A stretch of 64,000 nt of DNA from Streptomyces musisoli (GTDB taxonomy: Bacteria; Actinomycetota; Actinomycetes; Streptomycetales; Streptomycetaceae), in NCBI RefSeq assembly GCF_016741855.1, contig NZ_JAERRH010000011.1, positions 1 through 64,000 on the forward strand, in the 5' to 3' direction. Shown here one piece after another: positions 7,720 through 17,125 of this stretch. A model generated the notes under the pieces. That model saw only the letters and a program-made list of their open reading frames with translations. It was not told the origin of the DNA and did not search any database. Positions within the stretch are counted from its first letter, which is position 1. Each line of letters begins with the position of its first letter. The translations under genes and the position numbers were made by a program.

Positions 7720-9935
7720 TGCTCGGCGTCGTCCTTCGACTCGTCAGAGCCCTCTTCGCCCTCGATCACCGGAACGAGGGAGAGCTTGCCGCGGGAGTCG
7801 ATCTCGGCGATCTCGACCTGGACCTTCTGGCCCACGCCGAGGACGTCCTCGACGTTCTCCACGCGCTTGCCGCCGGCGAGCTTGCGGATCTGCGAGATGT
7901 GCAGCAGACCGTCCTTGCCGGGCAGCAGGGAGACGAACGCACCGAAGGTGGTCGTCTTGACGACCGTACCCAGGTACCGCTCGCCGACCTCGGGCATCGT
8001 CGGGTTGGCGATGCCGTTGATCGTGGCGCGGGCGGCCTCGGCGGCCGGGCCGTCGGCGGCACCGATGTAGATCGTGCCGTCGTCCTCGATGGTGATCTCG
8101 GCGCCCGTGTCCTCCTGGATCTGGTTGATCATCTTGCCCTTGGGGCCGATGACCTCACCGATCTTGTCCACCGGGATCTTGACGGTGATGATCCGCGGGG
8201 CGTTCGGGGACATCTCGTCCGGCGTGTCGATCGCTTCCATCATCACGTCGAGGATGTGGAGGCGGGCGTCACGGGCCTGCTTCAGGGCGGCGGCCAGGAC
8301 GGAGGCCGGGATGCCGTCCAGCTTGGTGTCGAGCTGGAGGGCGGTCACGAACTCCTTGGTGCCGGCGACCTTGAAGTCCATGTCGCCGAAGGCGTCCTCC
8401 GCACCGAGGATGTCGGTGAGGGTGACGTAGTGCGTCTCGCCCTCGATCTCCTGGGAGATGAGGCCCATGGCGATACCGGCGACGGGGGCCTTCAGCGGCA
8501 CACCGGCGTTCAGCAGCGACATGGTGGAGGCGCACACCGAGCCCATGGACGTCGAGCCGTTGGAGCTCAGCGCCTCGGAGACCTGGCGGATCGCGTACGG
8601 GAACTCCTCGCGCGTCGGCAGGACCGGCACGAGGGCGCGCTCGGCGAGGGCGCCGTGGCCGATCTCGCGGCGCTTCGGGGAGCCGACGCGGCCGGTCTCA
8701 CCGGTGGAGTACGGCGGGAAGTTGTAGTTGTGCATGTAGCGCTTGCGGGTCACCGGGGAGAGGGTGTCCAGCTGCTGCTCCATGCGGAGCATGTTCAGGG
8801 TGGTGACGCCCAGGATCTGGGTCTCGCCACGCTCGAACACCGCGGAGCCGTGCACCCGCGGGATGGCCTCGACCTCGGCGGCCAGGGTGCGGATGTCGGT
8901 GACACCGCGGCCGTCGATGCGCTTCTTCTCCTTGATCACGCGCTCACGGACCAGCTGCTTGGTGAGCGAGCGGTACGCGGCGGAGATCTCCTTCTCGCGG
9001 CCCTCGAACTCCGGCAGGAGCTTCTCGGCGGCGAGCGCCTTGACGCGGTCCAGCTCGGCCTCGCGCTCCTGCTTGCCGGCGATGGTCAGCGCGGAGGCGA
9101 GCTCCGGGCGGACGGCGGCGGTGAGCGCCTCCAGGACGTCGTCCTGGTAGTCGAGGAAGATCGGGAACTCACCGGTCGGCTTGGCGGCCTTGGCGGCGAG
9201 GTCGGCCTGGGCCCGGCAGAGCACCTTGATGAAGGGCTTCGCGGCTTCCAGACCGGCGGCGACGACCTCCTCGGTCGGCGCCTCGGCGCCGCCCTCGACC
9301 AGCTTGATGGTGCCCTCGGTGGCCTCGGCCTCGACCATCATGATCGCGACGTCACCGTCCTCCAGGACGCGGCCGGCGACCACCATGTCGAAGACGGCGT
9401 CCTCGAGCTCGGTGTGCGTCGGGAACGCGACCCACTGGCCGCGGATCAGCGCGACGCGGACGCCGCCGATCGGGCCGGAGAAGGGCAGGCCGGCCAGCTG
9501 CGTGGACGCGGACGCGGCGTTGATCGCCACGACGTCGTACAGGTGGTCGGGGTTGAGCGCCATGATCGTGGCGACGACCTGGATCTCGTTGCGCAGGCCC
9601 TTCTTGAAGGACGGGCGCAGCGGGCGGTCGATCAGACGGCAGGTCAGGATCGCGTCCTCGGAGGGACGGCCCTCACGGCGGAAGAAGCTGCCGGGGATCT
9701 TGCCGGCGGCGTACATCCGCTCCTCGACGTCCACCGTCAGGGGGAAGAAGTCGAGCTGGTCCTTGGGGTTCTTGGAGGCGGTGGTGGCCGACAGCACCAT
9801 GGTGTCGTCGTCCAGGTACGCCACGGCGGAGCCGGCGGCCTGCTTGGCCAGGCGGCCCGTCTCGAAGCGGATGGTGCGGGTGCCGAACGGGCCGTTGTCG
9901 ATGACGGCCTCGGCGTAGTGGGTCTCGTTCTCCAC
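7716..9935 (-). CDS. pnp: Polynucleotide phosphorylase
   Basis: This 739-aa PNPase degrades RNA 3'-5' by phosphorolysis and, in Streptomyces, also makes 3' tails. In this genus it was also named guanosine pentaphosphate synthetase. Two RNase PH-like domains come first, separated by a helical linker, then a KH domain (KIGEVIGPKGKMINQIQ) and an S1 domain (GERYLGTVVKTTTFGAFV). The GTG at 9935 with GAGGAG a few bases upstream gives the expected N-terminus ENETHYAEAVI. It is downstream of rpsO and overlaps the M16 peptidase gene. The long upstream leader may be an RNase III processing region, as reported for the Streptomyces rpsO-pnp operon. Confidence 0.97.
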   Translation of the reverse strand: MENETHYAEAVIDNGPFGTRTIRFETGRLAKQAAGSAVAYLDDDTMVLSATTASKNPKDQLDFFPLTVDVEERMYAAGKIPGSFFRREGRPSEDAILTCRLIDRPLRPSFKKGLRNEIQVVATIMALNPDHLYDVVAINAASASTQLAGLPFSGPIGGVRVALIRGQWVAFPTHTELEDAVFDMVVAGRVLEDGDVAIMMVEAEATEGTIKLVEGGAEAPTEEVVAAGLEAAKPFIKVLCRAQADLAAKAAKPTGEFPIFLDYQDDVLEALTAAVRPELASALTIAGKQEREAELDRVKALAAEKLLPEFEGREKEISAAYRSLTKQLVRERVIKEKKRIDGRGVTDIRTLAAEVEAIPRVHGSAVFERGETQILGVTTLNMLRMEQQLDTLSPVTRKRYMHNYNFPPYSTGETGRVGSPKRREIGHGALAERALVPVLPTREEFPYAIRQVSEALSSNGSTSMGSVCASTMSLLNAGVPLKAPVAGIAMGLISQEIEGETHYVTLTDILGAEDAFGDMDFKVAGTKEFVTALQLDTKLDGIPASVLAAALKQARDARLHILDVMMEAIDTPDEMSPNAPRIITVKIPVDKIGEVIGPKGKMINQIQEDTGAEITIEDDGTIYIGAADGPAAEAARATINGIANPTMPEVGERYLGTVVKTTTFGAFVSLLPGKDGLLHISQIRKLAGGKRVENVEDVLGVGQKVQVEIAEIDSRGKLSLVPVIEGEEGSDESKDDAEQ

Positions 9936-10230
9936 TAGCGTTTTCTCCTCGTCTTCGTCCCTGGGCTGCCCGTGTGGCAGGGGGACGGTGGTGGAGAGGC
10001 GCTCCGTGCGGTGCGGGCCGGTCTTCGATCGAAGCACCCGGGGCTCACTTCCCCCCGGGGGCCACTACCGAGGACCGGCGGCGGCGTGGTGCGCGTCTCC
10101 TTTTCTTGTCTTGCTGTGTCGTCCGTATTGCGTTGTGCTACCACACTACAAAGCGTGAGTGACACTCCGCACGTTTCCGCCTGGACGGCGGAGGGTGCCG
10201 GGTGCGCGGCGGAGCCCCGCATACGGCAAA
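9936..10230 (-). promoter_or_regulatory. Long rpsO-pnp intergenic leader
   Basis: This holds no gene. Read on the minus strand it has an AT-richer stretch around 10090-10165 that could carry a pnp promoter (a weak TTGTAG, 17 bp, ATACGG pair). Closer to pnp are self-complementary elements, including TTCGATCGAA. Work on Streptomyces pnp describes both an internal promoter and RNase III cuts in this interval, but the exact sites here are my inference. Confidence 0.45.
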
Positions 10231-10267
10231 GGGAGCGGCCCCCCGAGTCTTCCCGGGAACCGCTCCC
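10231..10267 (-). terminator. Hairpin after rpsO
   Basis: Arms GGGAGCGG (10231-10238) and CCGCTCCC (10260-10267) form a strong stem on the minus strand, followed by TTTGCC. It is 11 bp past the rpsO stop. It may act as a partial terminator or as the RNase III-sensitive stem between rpsO and pnp. Confidence 0.7.
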
Positions 10268-10278
10268 CTCATGGCGTC

Positions 10279-10566
10279 TTACTTGGCGCCCGCCGCACCG
10301 CGGCGGATGCCGAGGCGGTCGACCAGCGCACGGAAGCGCTGGATGTCCTTCTTCGCCAGGTACTGCAGGAGGCGACGGCGCTGACCGACCAGGATCAGCA
10401 GGCCACGGCGGGAGTGGTGGTCGTGCTTGTGGGTCTTGAGGTGCTCGGTCAGGTCCGAGATCCGGCGCGAGAGCATGGCGACCTGGACCTCGGGGGAGCC
10501 GGTGTCGCCCTCCTTCTGGCCGAACTCGGCGATGATCTGCTTCTTCGTAGCGGCGTCGAGCGACAC
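10279..10566 (-). CDS. rpsO: 30S ribosomal protein S15
   Basis: This 95-aa S15 binds 16S rRNA early in assembly of the 30S platform. The family core is clear: EGDTGSPEVQVAMLSRRI, then LKTHKHDHHSRRGL and a conserved C-terminal basic helix. It lies upstream of pnp in the classical rpsO-pnp arrangement. In E. coli S15 represses its own translation; no equivalent pseudoknot is obvious here. Confidence 0.97.
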   Translation of the reverse strand: MSLDAATKKQIIAEFGQKEGDTGSPEVQVAMLSRRISDLTEHLKTHKHDHHSRRGLLILVGQRRRLLQYLAKKDIQRFRALVDRLGIRRGAAGAK

Positions 10567-10834
10567 GCGTACTCCTCATAGTCTGTTGAGTGCCACCGAG
10601 TGCCCCCGGTCTACATCTCGGGGGAGCTTCCGTTACTCGGGAGGCGGGATCCGCTGGGCGCGGCCTCCAGAACACCGAACGGTTCCGGGGGTGCGTACAC
10701 AAACGGCCGTCACTGAGGGTACCAGGCGATGGCGGGGACCTTACGCCCGGTCGGCGAACCGTCCTGTGGGGAGGGTGCCCGCCACTAGGGTGAGCGCCGG
10801 GACCGTACCTACCTCGGGAAGGGGTCGCTGCACG

Positions 10835-11128
10835 ATGGCGGAGACGGAAGCGGAGATCAAGGCGCGCAAGGAGCGGGAGCGGGACGAGCTGTACGCGCTC
10901 GACATCTCGCACGTCGAGTGGCACTGCGCGCCGGGCACGGAGGAGCACGAGGAGCGGGTGGAGATCGCCTACCTGCCCGACGGGGCGGTGGCGATGCGAT
11001 CCTCCCTCGACCCGGGCACCGTGCTGCGCTACACCGAGGCGGAGTGGCGGGCGTTCGTGCTGGGCGCCCGGGACGGAGAGTTCGACCTGAAGCCCATGGC
11101 GCACAACGGCGGCCTCGACGTGCAGTGA
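10835..11128 (+). CDS. DUF397-like small protein
   Basis: This 97-aa protein starts at an ATG after GGGAAGGGG. The N-terminus is strongly charged, and a compact beta-rich segment follows (VAMRSSLDPGTVLRYTEAEWRAFVLGARDGEFD). The WRAFVxGxxxGEFD ending is the hallmark of DUF397 proteins, which Streptomyces carries in many copies, often beside XRE-type regulators. No such regulator is adjacent here. It converges on eccD, and a 56-bp palindrome separates the two. Confidence 0.8.
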   Translation: MAETEAEIKARKERERDELYALDISHVEWHCAPGTEEHEERVEIAYLPDGAVAMRSSLDPGTVLRYTEAEWRAFVLGARDGEFDLKPMAHNGGLDVQ

Positions 11129-11186
11129 GCGGCGCACGGAAGCTCGCTGTGCGGTGAGCGGCACACGCGGACTCCGTGTGCGGTGA

Positions 11187-11242
11187 GCAGACGTACGGGA
11201 GGGGGCGGCACGCGCGCGTGCCGCCCCCTCCCGTACGTCTGC
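11187..11242. terminator. 56-bp perfect palindrome between convergent genes
   Basis: Positions 11187-11214 are exactly complementary to 11215-11242, giving a 28-bp stem with no loop bases beyond the turn. It begins GCAGACGTACGGGAGGGG and ends two bases before the eccD stop codon. It can act as a bidirectional terminator for the DUF397 gene and eccD. Confidence 0.85.
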
Positions 11243-11244
11243 CG

Positions 11245-12750
11245 CTAGCTGGTCATGGCGCGGGCCTTCGCGTACACGTCGAAGACGGCCAGGGTGAGCG
11301 GGATCAGGGTCAGCAGGACGAAGCCCTCGCAGATCTCCAGGAAGCGCCCCCAGAAGGGGGTCAGCCCGCCGCGCGGCAGGATCAGGCCCAGGGCCGTCAC
11401 CAGGGCCGTTGCCAGGGCGATGACCGCGATCAGCCAGATGGTGCGGATGTCGAGGTCGGTACGGTCGCCGGCCAGCGCCGCGCGCATGATGTGCTGCGGC
11501 GGGTTCAGCGCGAGGCCGAGGCCGAGGAGGACCAGGGAGGCGAGGCCGGCGGCGAGCACGGAGGCGACCTGGGCGGTGTACCGGAAGAGCCCGGAGCGCA
11601 TGAGCATGGCGATGCCGGTGACGCACGCGAGCAGCTGGGCCCAGATGTCGTCGGAGAAGCCCAGTACGGCCGACGCGCCGACGGCGAGCAGTGCGCAGCC
11701 GCCGACCAGGCCGACGAGGAGTTCGTGGCCGCGCCGTGCCTGCGCCTCGATGCGTTCGGTGTCCACCGGTTCCTGCGTGGTGGTCTCGGTGCCGTAGGAG
11801 GAGCGGGGGGTGCCGCTGCTGGGGTTCTCGAAGCCGATCGGCAGCCGGGCGAACCGCATCGACATGCCGGGCAGGAAGGCGAGTGCGCCGACGGCGACCG
11901 GGGCGCACAGGCCGGCCATCTCCCGGGGGGCCCAGTCGGTCAGGGTCGCGATGAAGACGACGATCAGGGCGACCGTCGAGGCGAACACGAACGCGACGAA
12001 GGGGCCGTCGCCGTGCGGTGAGCACAGGGCGAGGATCAGGGCGGCGACGAGGACGGCCGCGCACGCCAGCAGGAACTGGAGTCTGCCGATGCCCTCGCCG
12101 TCGCTCAGCGGCAGCAGTCCGCTGCCCGCGACGCCGATGTTGGGCAGGGCGCCGAGGCCGAGGGCGACGGCGGAGCCGCGGTCGTCGTAGACGCGGGCGC
12201 GGACCGCGGAGAGCACGACCAGGAGGACGCCGGTGACGGCGGCGAGGATGCCGGCCAGGCCGTGCATGTCGTGGCGGGGGTCGGCGGTCCAGGCGACGAA
12301 CGCGAGCAGCGCGGGCAGGACACCGCCGCCGACGAGGCCCGCGGCCCGGGTCAGGTCGCCGCTCCACAGCTTGTGCTGCTTGGTGACGGAGGAGGCCACG
12401 GCCTCGGCGACGTCGTCGAAGACGGCCGGCGGCAGGGACTCGGCGAAGGGCCGCAGGGTGAGGAGTTCGCCGTCGAGGATGCGCTGGGCGGCGAAGGAAC
12501 GGGCGCTGTCCAGCACGGTGCCGTCGGTGCGGACGAGGTGGTAGCCGACCGGGGCGCCCGCCGCGGGGCTCTGCTGGGACAGCCGGAGGATCTCCGGATA
12601 GAGGTCGGCGACCGGGACGTCGTCGGGCAGAGCCACGTCGATACGGCTGTCCGGCGCGACGATGGTGACCCGGCAGAAGCCGAGTCCGGTGCCGGACCCG
12701 GAAGGGGCTCCCGTCCCGGGTCCGCCGGTGGCGGCGGCCGTCATGCTCAC
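11245..12750 (-). CDS. eccD: Type VII secretion integral membrane protein EccD
   Basis: This 501-aa EccD would form the main membrane vestibule of the ESX-type translocon. The N-terminal ubiquitin-like cytosolic domain (roughly residues 20-110) starts with VTIVAPDSRIDVALP. About eleven hydrophobic helices follow and the tail ends FDVYAKARAM. A short hydrophilic loop between helices contains a Thr/Ser-rich stretch. The GTG at 12750 is favoured because GGGGGAG lies six bases upstream; an ATG two codons later is the alternative. It is transcribed divergently from eccC across a 294-bp gap. Confidence 0.92.
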   Translation of the reverse strand: MSMTAAATGGPGTGAPSGSGTGLGFCRVTIVAPDSRIDVALPDDVPVADLYPEILRLSQQSPAAGAPVGYHLVRTDGTVLDSARSFAAQRILDGELLTLRPFAESLPPAVFDDVAEAVASSVTKQHKLWSGDLTRAAGLVGGGVLPALLAFVAWTADPRHDMHGLAGILAAVTGVLLVVLSAVRARVYDDRGSAVALGLGALPNIGVAGSGLLPLSDGEGIGRLQFLLACAAVLVAALILALCSPHGDGPFVAFVFASTVALIVVFIATLTDWAPREMAGLCAPVAVGALAFLPGMSMRFARLPIGFENPSSGTPRSSYGTETTTQEPVDTERIEAQARRGHELLVGLVGGCALLAVGASAVLGFSDDIWAQLLACVTGIAMLMRSGLFRYTAQVASVLAAGLASLVLLGLGLALNPPQHIMRAALAGDRTDLDIRTIWLIAVIALATALVTALGLILPRGGLTPFWGRFLEICEGFVLLTLIPLTLAVFDVYAKARAMTS

Positions 12751-13044
12751 CTGCTGCTCCCCCTCAGTGGTGGTGGTGCGTCTATGTCGTGAAGGTCCCG
12801 TGCCGGTTTGCCCGGTGCGCGGCGGCACGGGTGCCGCACGGCGGGATTCCGGGGTCCTCCTGCCTCACCGTTGAGGGGTTTGCCCCGGTATGACCAGCCT
12901 GTTCGGCGTGTGCTCACGCGAACATTCGGCACCCTACCGCTCACCCGTGTCGGATGAACTCAGTAGGATCACGCGGCGGCCTGCGCCCGCCGGACACGGG
13001 GCGGTGGGCGGAAAGCCTGGGTCGGGCAAGGGAATTGGTGAGCG
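12751..13044. promoter_or_regulatory. Divergent eccD/eccC intergenic region
   Basis: No gene is seen. This 294-bp gap must carry the promoters for eccD (minus) and eccC (plus). I found no confident -35/-10 pair. An AT-richer segment at about 12890-12965 is the likely site. Confidence 0.4.
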
Positions 13045-16000
13045 GTGAGCCAGATTGTCGTAAAGCGCCCCCCTAGGGCGCTGCCGTCTGAAGTGCCCAC
13101 GGAGGAGGTCGCTGTCCAGCCACCGCCGGAACTGCCGCGGGGGCCTCAGGAGAGCGTGCTGATGCAGCTCCTGCCCACGCTGGGCATGGGCGGCTCGGTG
13201 GTCTTCTTCTTCACGAACGGCCAGCCGTTCATGAAGATCATGGGCATGATCATGATCGCCTCGACGGTGGCGATGTCCATCGCGATGGTGGTGCGCTTCC
13301 GCCGGGGCTCCCAGGGCCAGTTGGCCGACATGCGCCGCGACTACCTCAGCTACCTGTCGCAGACGCGCAAGTCCGCCGTCTCCACGGCGAAGTCGCAGCG
13401 GGACGCGCAGTACTACCTGCACCCCTCCCCCGAGCAGCTCTGGGCGCTCGTCGCCGAGGGCAGCCGGGTGTGGGAGCGGCGGCCCGGCGACGAGGACTTC
13501 TCGCACGTACGCATCGGTCTGGGCCCGCAGCCGCTGGCGACCCCGCTCGTCGCCCCGGAGACGGGTCCCGTCGAGCAGCTGGAGCCGCTGACCGCGGGCG
13601 CGATGCAGCGCTTCCTCGCCGCCCACGGCACCGTCGGCGACCTGCCGATGGCGGTGTCACTGCGCGCCTTCTACCAGGTCACGGTCAGCGGAGAGGCGCA
13701 GTCCGTACGGGCCTCGGCCCGTGCCCTGGTCGGTTCGCTGGCCTCGCTGCACTCCCCTCAGGACCTGATCATCGCGGTGGCCGCGGGCCGCGATGCGCTG
13801 CCGCACTGGGACTGGGCGAAGTGGCTGCCCCACGTGCAGGCGCCCGGTGCGGTGGACGGCGCCGGTTCGCGCCGGCTGATCGGCTCCGACCCGCGCGAGC
13901 TGGAGGACCTGCTGACCGCCCGGTTGTCGGGCCGGCCGCGCTTCCACCCCGGGGCCGCGCCGCTGCTGGACGAGCCGCACATCGTGCTCGTGCTGGACGA
14001 CCTGTCCCTGCTGCCGGACTCGGTGCTCGCCAACCCGGAGGGCCTCCAGGGCGTCACGGTGCTGGAGGTGGTGCCGGGCGAACTCACGACGGCGGGCGGC
14101 GACCTGTCCATCGTCGTGCAGCCCGGCCTGCTGCGCCTGGAGTCCGGGCACGGCGAGGTGTACGAGGGCAGCCCGGACGTCCTGTCCTACGAGTCCGCCG
14201 AGGCGCTGGCCCGTCAGCTGGCGCCGCTGCGCATGGCGTCGGGCGGCGACGACGACGAGCCCCTGCTCGCCAACCTGGAGTTCACCGACCTGCTGGGTCT
14301 CGGTGACGCGGCGTCCGTCGACACCAAGCGGACCTGGCGCCCGCGCGCGCTCGCGGAACGCCTGCGGGTGCCGATCGGTCTCGGCGAGGACGGCCGGCCC
14401 GTGATGCTGGACCTGAAGGAGGCCGCGCAGGAGGGCATGGGCCCGCACGGTCTGTGCGTCGGCGCGACCGGTTCCGGCAAGTCGGAGCTGCTGCGCACGC
14501 TGGTGCTGGGTCTCGCGGTCACCCACTCCTCGGAGACCCTGAACTTCGTCCTCGCGGACTTCAAGGGTGGTGCGACCTTCGCCGGCATGGCGCAGATGCC
14601 GCACGTGGCGGCCGTCATCACCAACCTCGCCGACGACCTCACCCTGGTCGACCGCATGGGCGACTCCATCCGCGGCGAGCTCAACCGCCGCCAGGAGATG
14701 CTGCGCGACGCGGGCAACTACGCCAACATCCACGACTACGAGAAGGCGCGCGCGGCCGGCGCCCCGCTCCAGCCGATCCCGTCCCTCGTGCTGGTGATCG
14801 ACGAGTTCAGCGAGCTGCTGACCGCCAAGCCGGACTTCATCGAGATGTTCGTGCAGATCGGCCGTATCGGCCGTTCGCTGGGCGTGCACCTGCTGCTCGC
14901 CTCGCAGCGTCTGGAGGAGGGCCGGCTGCGCGGCCTGGAGACGTACCTGTCGTACCGGATCGGTCTGCGCACCTTCTCCGCGGCCGAGTCCCGTGCCGCG
15001 CTGGGCGTCCCCGACGCCTACGAGCTGCCGAACGTGCCCGGTTCCGGCTTCCTGAAGTTCGGCACGGACGAAATGGTCCGGTTCAAGGCGGCGTACGTCT
15101 CCGGCGTGTACCGCGCGGGCGCGCAGCGGGCGGCCCTGCCCGGCGGGCAGCTGCCGGTGGACCGGCGGCCGGTGCTGTTCACGGCCACCGAGGTGCCGGT
15201 GCAGTACACCGCGATCCCGCAGCAGCGCACGCGGTCCGAGCCGGAGGTGGACGAGGCGCTGGCCGACACCGTTCTCGACGTGATCGTGCGCCGGCTGGAG
15301 GCGCAGGGCCCGGCGGCGCACCAGGTGTGGCTGCCGCCGCTGGAGAGCCCGCCGTCGCTGGACGCGCTGCTGCCGGGCCTCGCGGCGGTGCAGGGCCGCG
15401 GTCTGACCCAGCCCAACTACGAGAGCGCGGGCCGCCTGGTCGTCCCGGCCGGTCTGGTCGACAAGCCGTACGAGCAGCGCCGTGACCGTCTGATGCTCGA
15501 CTTCTCGGGCGCGGCGGGCCATATGCAGATCATCGGCGGTCCCCAGTCCGGCAAGTCCACGCTCCTGCGCACGCTGATCTGCTCGTTCGCGCTGACGCAC
15601 ACCCCGCACGAGGTGCAGTTCTACGGTCTGGACTTCGGTGGTGGCGGTATGGCCGCGGTGGACGGCCTGCCACATGTCGGTGGCATCGCCTCACGCCTGG
15701 ACCCGGAGCGTGTCCGCCGTACGGTCTCCGAGGTGTACGGCGTCCTGACCCGGCGCGAGGAGTACTTCCGTACGGCCGGCATCGCCTCGATCGCCGACTT
15801 CCGCACCCGGCGGGCCCGCGGCGAGATCTCGGTGACGGACCAGCCGTGGGGTGACGTCTTCCTCGTCATCGACGGCTGGGGCAACTTCCGTACGGACTAC
15901 GAGGCCTTGGAGCCGGCGGTCCTGGACATCGCGGCGCGCGGTCTCGGCTACGGCATCCACCTCGTCCTCACGGCGTCCCGTTCGATGGAGGTCCGGTCGA

Positions 16001-17010
16001 ACCTCAAGGACCACCTGATGAACCGCCTGGAGCTGCGGCTGGGTGACGTGATGGACTCGGAGATCGACCGCAAGGTGGCGGTGAACGTCCCCGCGGGCGT
16101 CCCCGGCCGCGGTCTCTCGCCGCAGAAGCTGCACTTCATGGCTGCGGTGCCGCGCATCGACGGTCTGACCTCCGACACGGACCTGGCCGAGGCGACGGCC
16201 GCGCTCACCACCGAGGTCGGGCGCCACTGGCAGGCGCCGGGCGCCCCCAAGGTGCGGCTGCTGCCACGCCAGCTGGAGGCGCTCGAACTGCCGCCGGGCG
16301 ACCGCTTCCGGGAGCGGGGCATCGCCTTCGCGCTGGACGAGGAGAACCTGGAGCCGGTGTTCCTCGACTTCGAGCAGGACCCGTTCTTCCTCGTCTTCGG
16401 CGAGAGCGAGTCCGGCAAGTCCAACCTGCTGCGGTTGCTGATCAGGCAGCTGTCGCTGCGGTACGGCGGCGACGAGGCGAAGTTCTTCGTGGTGGACAAC
16501 CGCCGCTCGCTGCTGGACATCACGCCGGCGTCCCATCTGGCGGAGTACATCCCGATGTCGAGCCAGATGGACCACCACATGGCGGCCCTGGCCGACCTGA
16601 TGCAGCGCCGCACGCCGACGGCCGACGTCACCGCGCAGCAGCTGCGGGACCGGAGCTGGTGGCGTGGCCCGCAGGTCTTCGTCGTCATCGACGACTACGA
16701 CCTGGTCTCCACGTCCAGCGGCAATCCGCTCGCCGGACTGACGGAGATGCTGCCCTTCGCCCGTGACGTCGGTGTCCGCTTCATCATCGCCCGCTCCTCC
16801 GCGGGTGCGGGCCGGGCCTCCTACGAGCCGTTCATGCAGCGGATGAAGGAACTCGGCGCCCAGGGCCTCGTCATGGCCGGCGACCCGGCCGAGGGCGACG
16901 TCCTCGGCGGGGTGCGGCCGCGGCCGATGCCCGCGGGACGGGGCGTCTTCGTGTCCCGGAAGCGGGGCAAGCCGTTGGTTCAGACCGGGCTGGTGGACGT
17001 GGAGTACTGA
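13045..17010 (+). CDS. eccC: Type VII secretion FtsK/SpoIIIE ATPase EccC
   Basis: This 1321-aa motor of the ESX translocon is a single chain with two N-terminal membrane helices (about residues 45-90) and three FtsK-like ATPase domains. Walker A motifs are GATGSGKS (473-480), GGPQSGKS (831-838) and GESESGKS (1119-1126). Walker B regions read VIDEF, VIDGW and VIDDY, so only the first domain keeps the Asp-Glu pair. This agrees with published models in which the first ATPase domain is the active one and the others bind substrate signals. The GTG at 13045 gives MSQIVVKRPPR, the conserved N-terminus. A terminator follows 39 bp after the stop. Confidence 0.96.
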   Translation: MSQIVVKRPPRALPSEVPTEEVAVQPPPELPRGPQESVLMQLLPTLGMGGSVVFFFTNGQPFMKIMGMIMIASTVAMSIAMVVRFRRGSQGQLADMRRDYLSYLSQTRKSAVSTAKSQRDAQYYLHPSPEQLWALVAEGSRVWERRPGDEDFSHVRIGLGPQPLATPLVAPETGPVEQLEPLTAGAMQRFLAAHGTVGDLPMAVSLRAFYQVTVSGEAQSVRASARALVGSLASLHSPQDLIIAVAAGRDALPHWDWAKWLPHVQAPGAVDGAGSRRLIGSDPRELEDLLTARLSGRPRFHPGAAPLLDEPHIVLVLDDLSLLPDSVLANPEGLQGVTVLEVVPGELTTAGGDLSIVVQPGLLRLESGHGEVYEGSPDVLSYESAEALARQLAPLRMASGGDDDEPLLANLEFTDLLGLGDAASVDTKRTWRPRALAERLRVPIGLGEDGRPVMLDLKEAAQEGMGPHGLCVGATGSGKSELLRTLVLGLAVTHSSETLNFVLADFKGGATFAGMAQMPHVAAVITNLADDLTLVDRMGDSIRGELNRRQEMLRDAGNYANIHDYEKARAAGAPLQPIPSLVLVIDEFSELLTAKPDFIEMFVQIGRIGRSLGVHLLLASQRLEEGRLRGLETYLSYRIGLRTFSAAESRAALGVPDAYELPNVPGSGFLKFGTDEMVRFKAAYVSGVYRAGAQRAALPGGQLPVDRRPVLFTATEVPVQYTAIPQQRTRSEPEVDEALADTVLDVIVRRLEAQGPAAHQVWLPPLESPPSLDALLPGLAAVQGRGLTQPNYESAGRLVVPAGLVDKPYEQRRDRLMLDFSGAAGHMQIIGGPQSGKSTLLRTLICSFALTHTPHEVQFYGLDFGGGGMAAVDGLPHVGGIASRLDPERVRRTVSEVYGVLTRREEYFRTAGIASIADFRTRRARGEISVTDQPWGDVFLVIDGWGNFRTDYEALEPAVLDIAARGLGYGIHLVLTASRSMEVRSNLKDHLMNRLELRLGDVMDSEIDRKVAVNVPAGVPGRGLSPQKLHFMAAVPRIDGLTSDTDLAEATAALTTEVGRHWQAPGAPKVRLLPRQLEALELPPGDRFRERGIAFALDEENLEPVFLDFEQDPFFLVFGESESGKSNLLRLLIRQLSLRYGGDEAKFFVVDNRRSLLDITPASHLAEYIPMSSQMDHHMAALADLMQRRTPTADVTAQQLRDRSWWRGPQVFVVIDDYDLVSTSSGNPLAGLTEMLPFARDVGVRFIIARSSAGAGRASYEPFMQRMKELGAQGLVMAGDPAEGDVLGGVRPRPMPAGRGVFVSRKRGKPLVQTGLVDVEY

Positions 17011-17048
17011 GAGGACTCCAAAGCACCGGCACCGGTCGGAAACTTCCT

Positions 17049-17078
17049 GGATCCGGCGGCCATCCGGCCGCCGGATCC
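17049..17078. terminator. Bidirectional terminator between eccC and kinase gene
   Basis: A perfect 13-bp inverted repeat (GGATCCGGCGGCC / GGCCGCCGGATCC) has a 4-nt loop. It lies between the convergent eccC and PQQ-kinase genes. Confidence 0.8.
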
Positions 17079-17125
17079 GGCGTCCGGTGAGGGACTTCGC
17101 GATGCCGGCGGCTGTGGGGTGGCCG

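Noticed and set aside
9936..10230. N-terminal extension of PNPase to an ATG at 10037
   Set aside because: The extra 34 residues are basic and unlike PNPase, and GAGGAG sits directly before the GTG at 9935.
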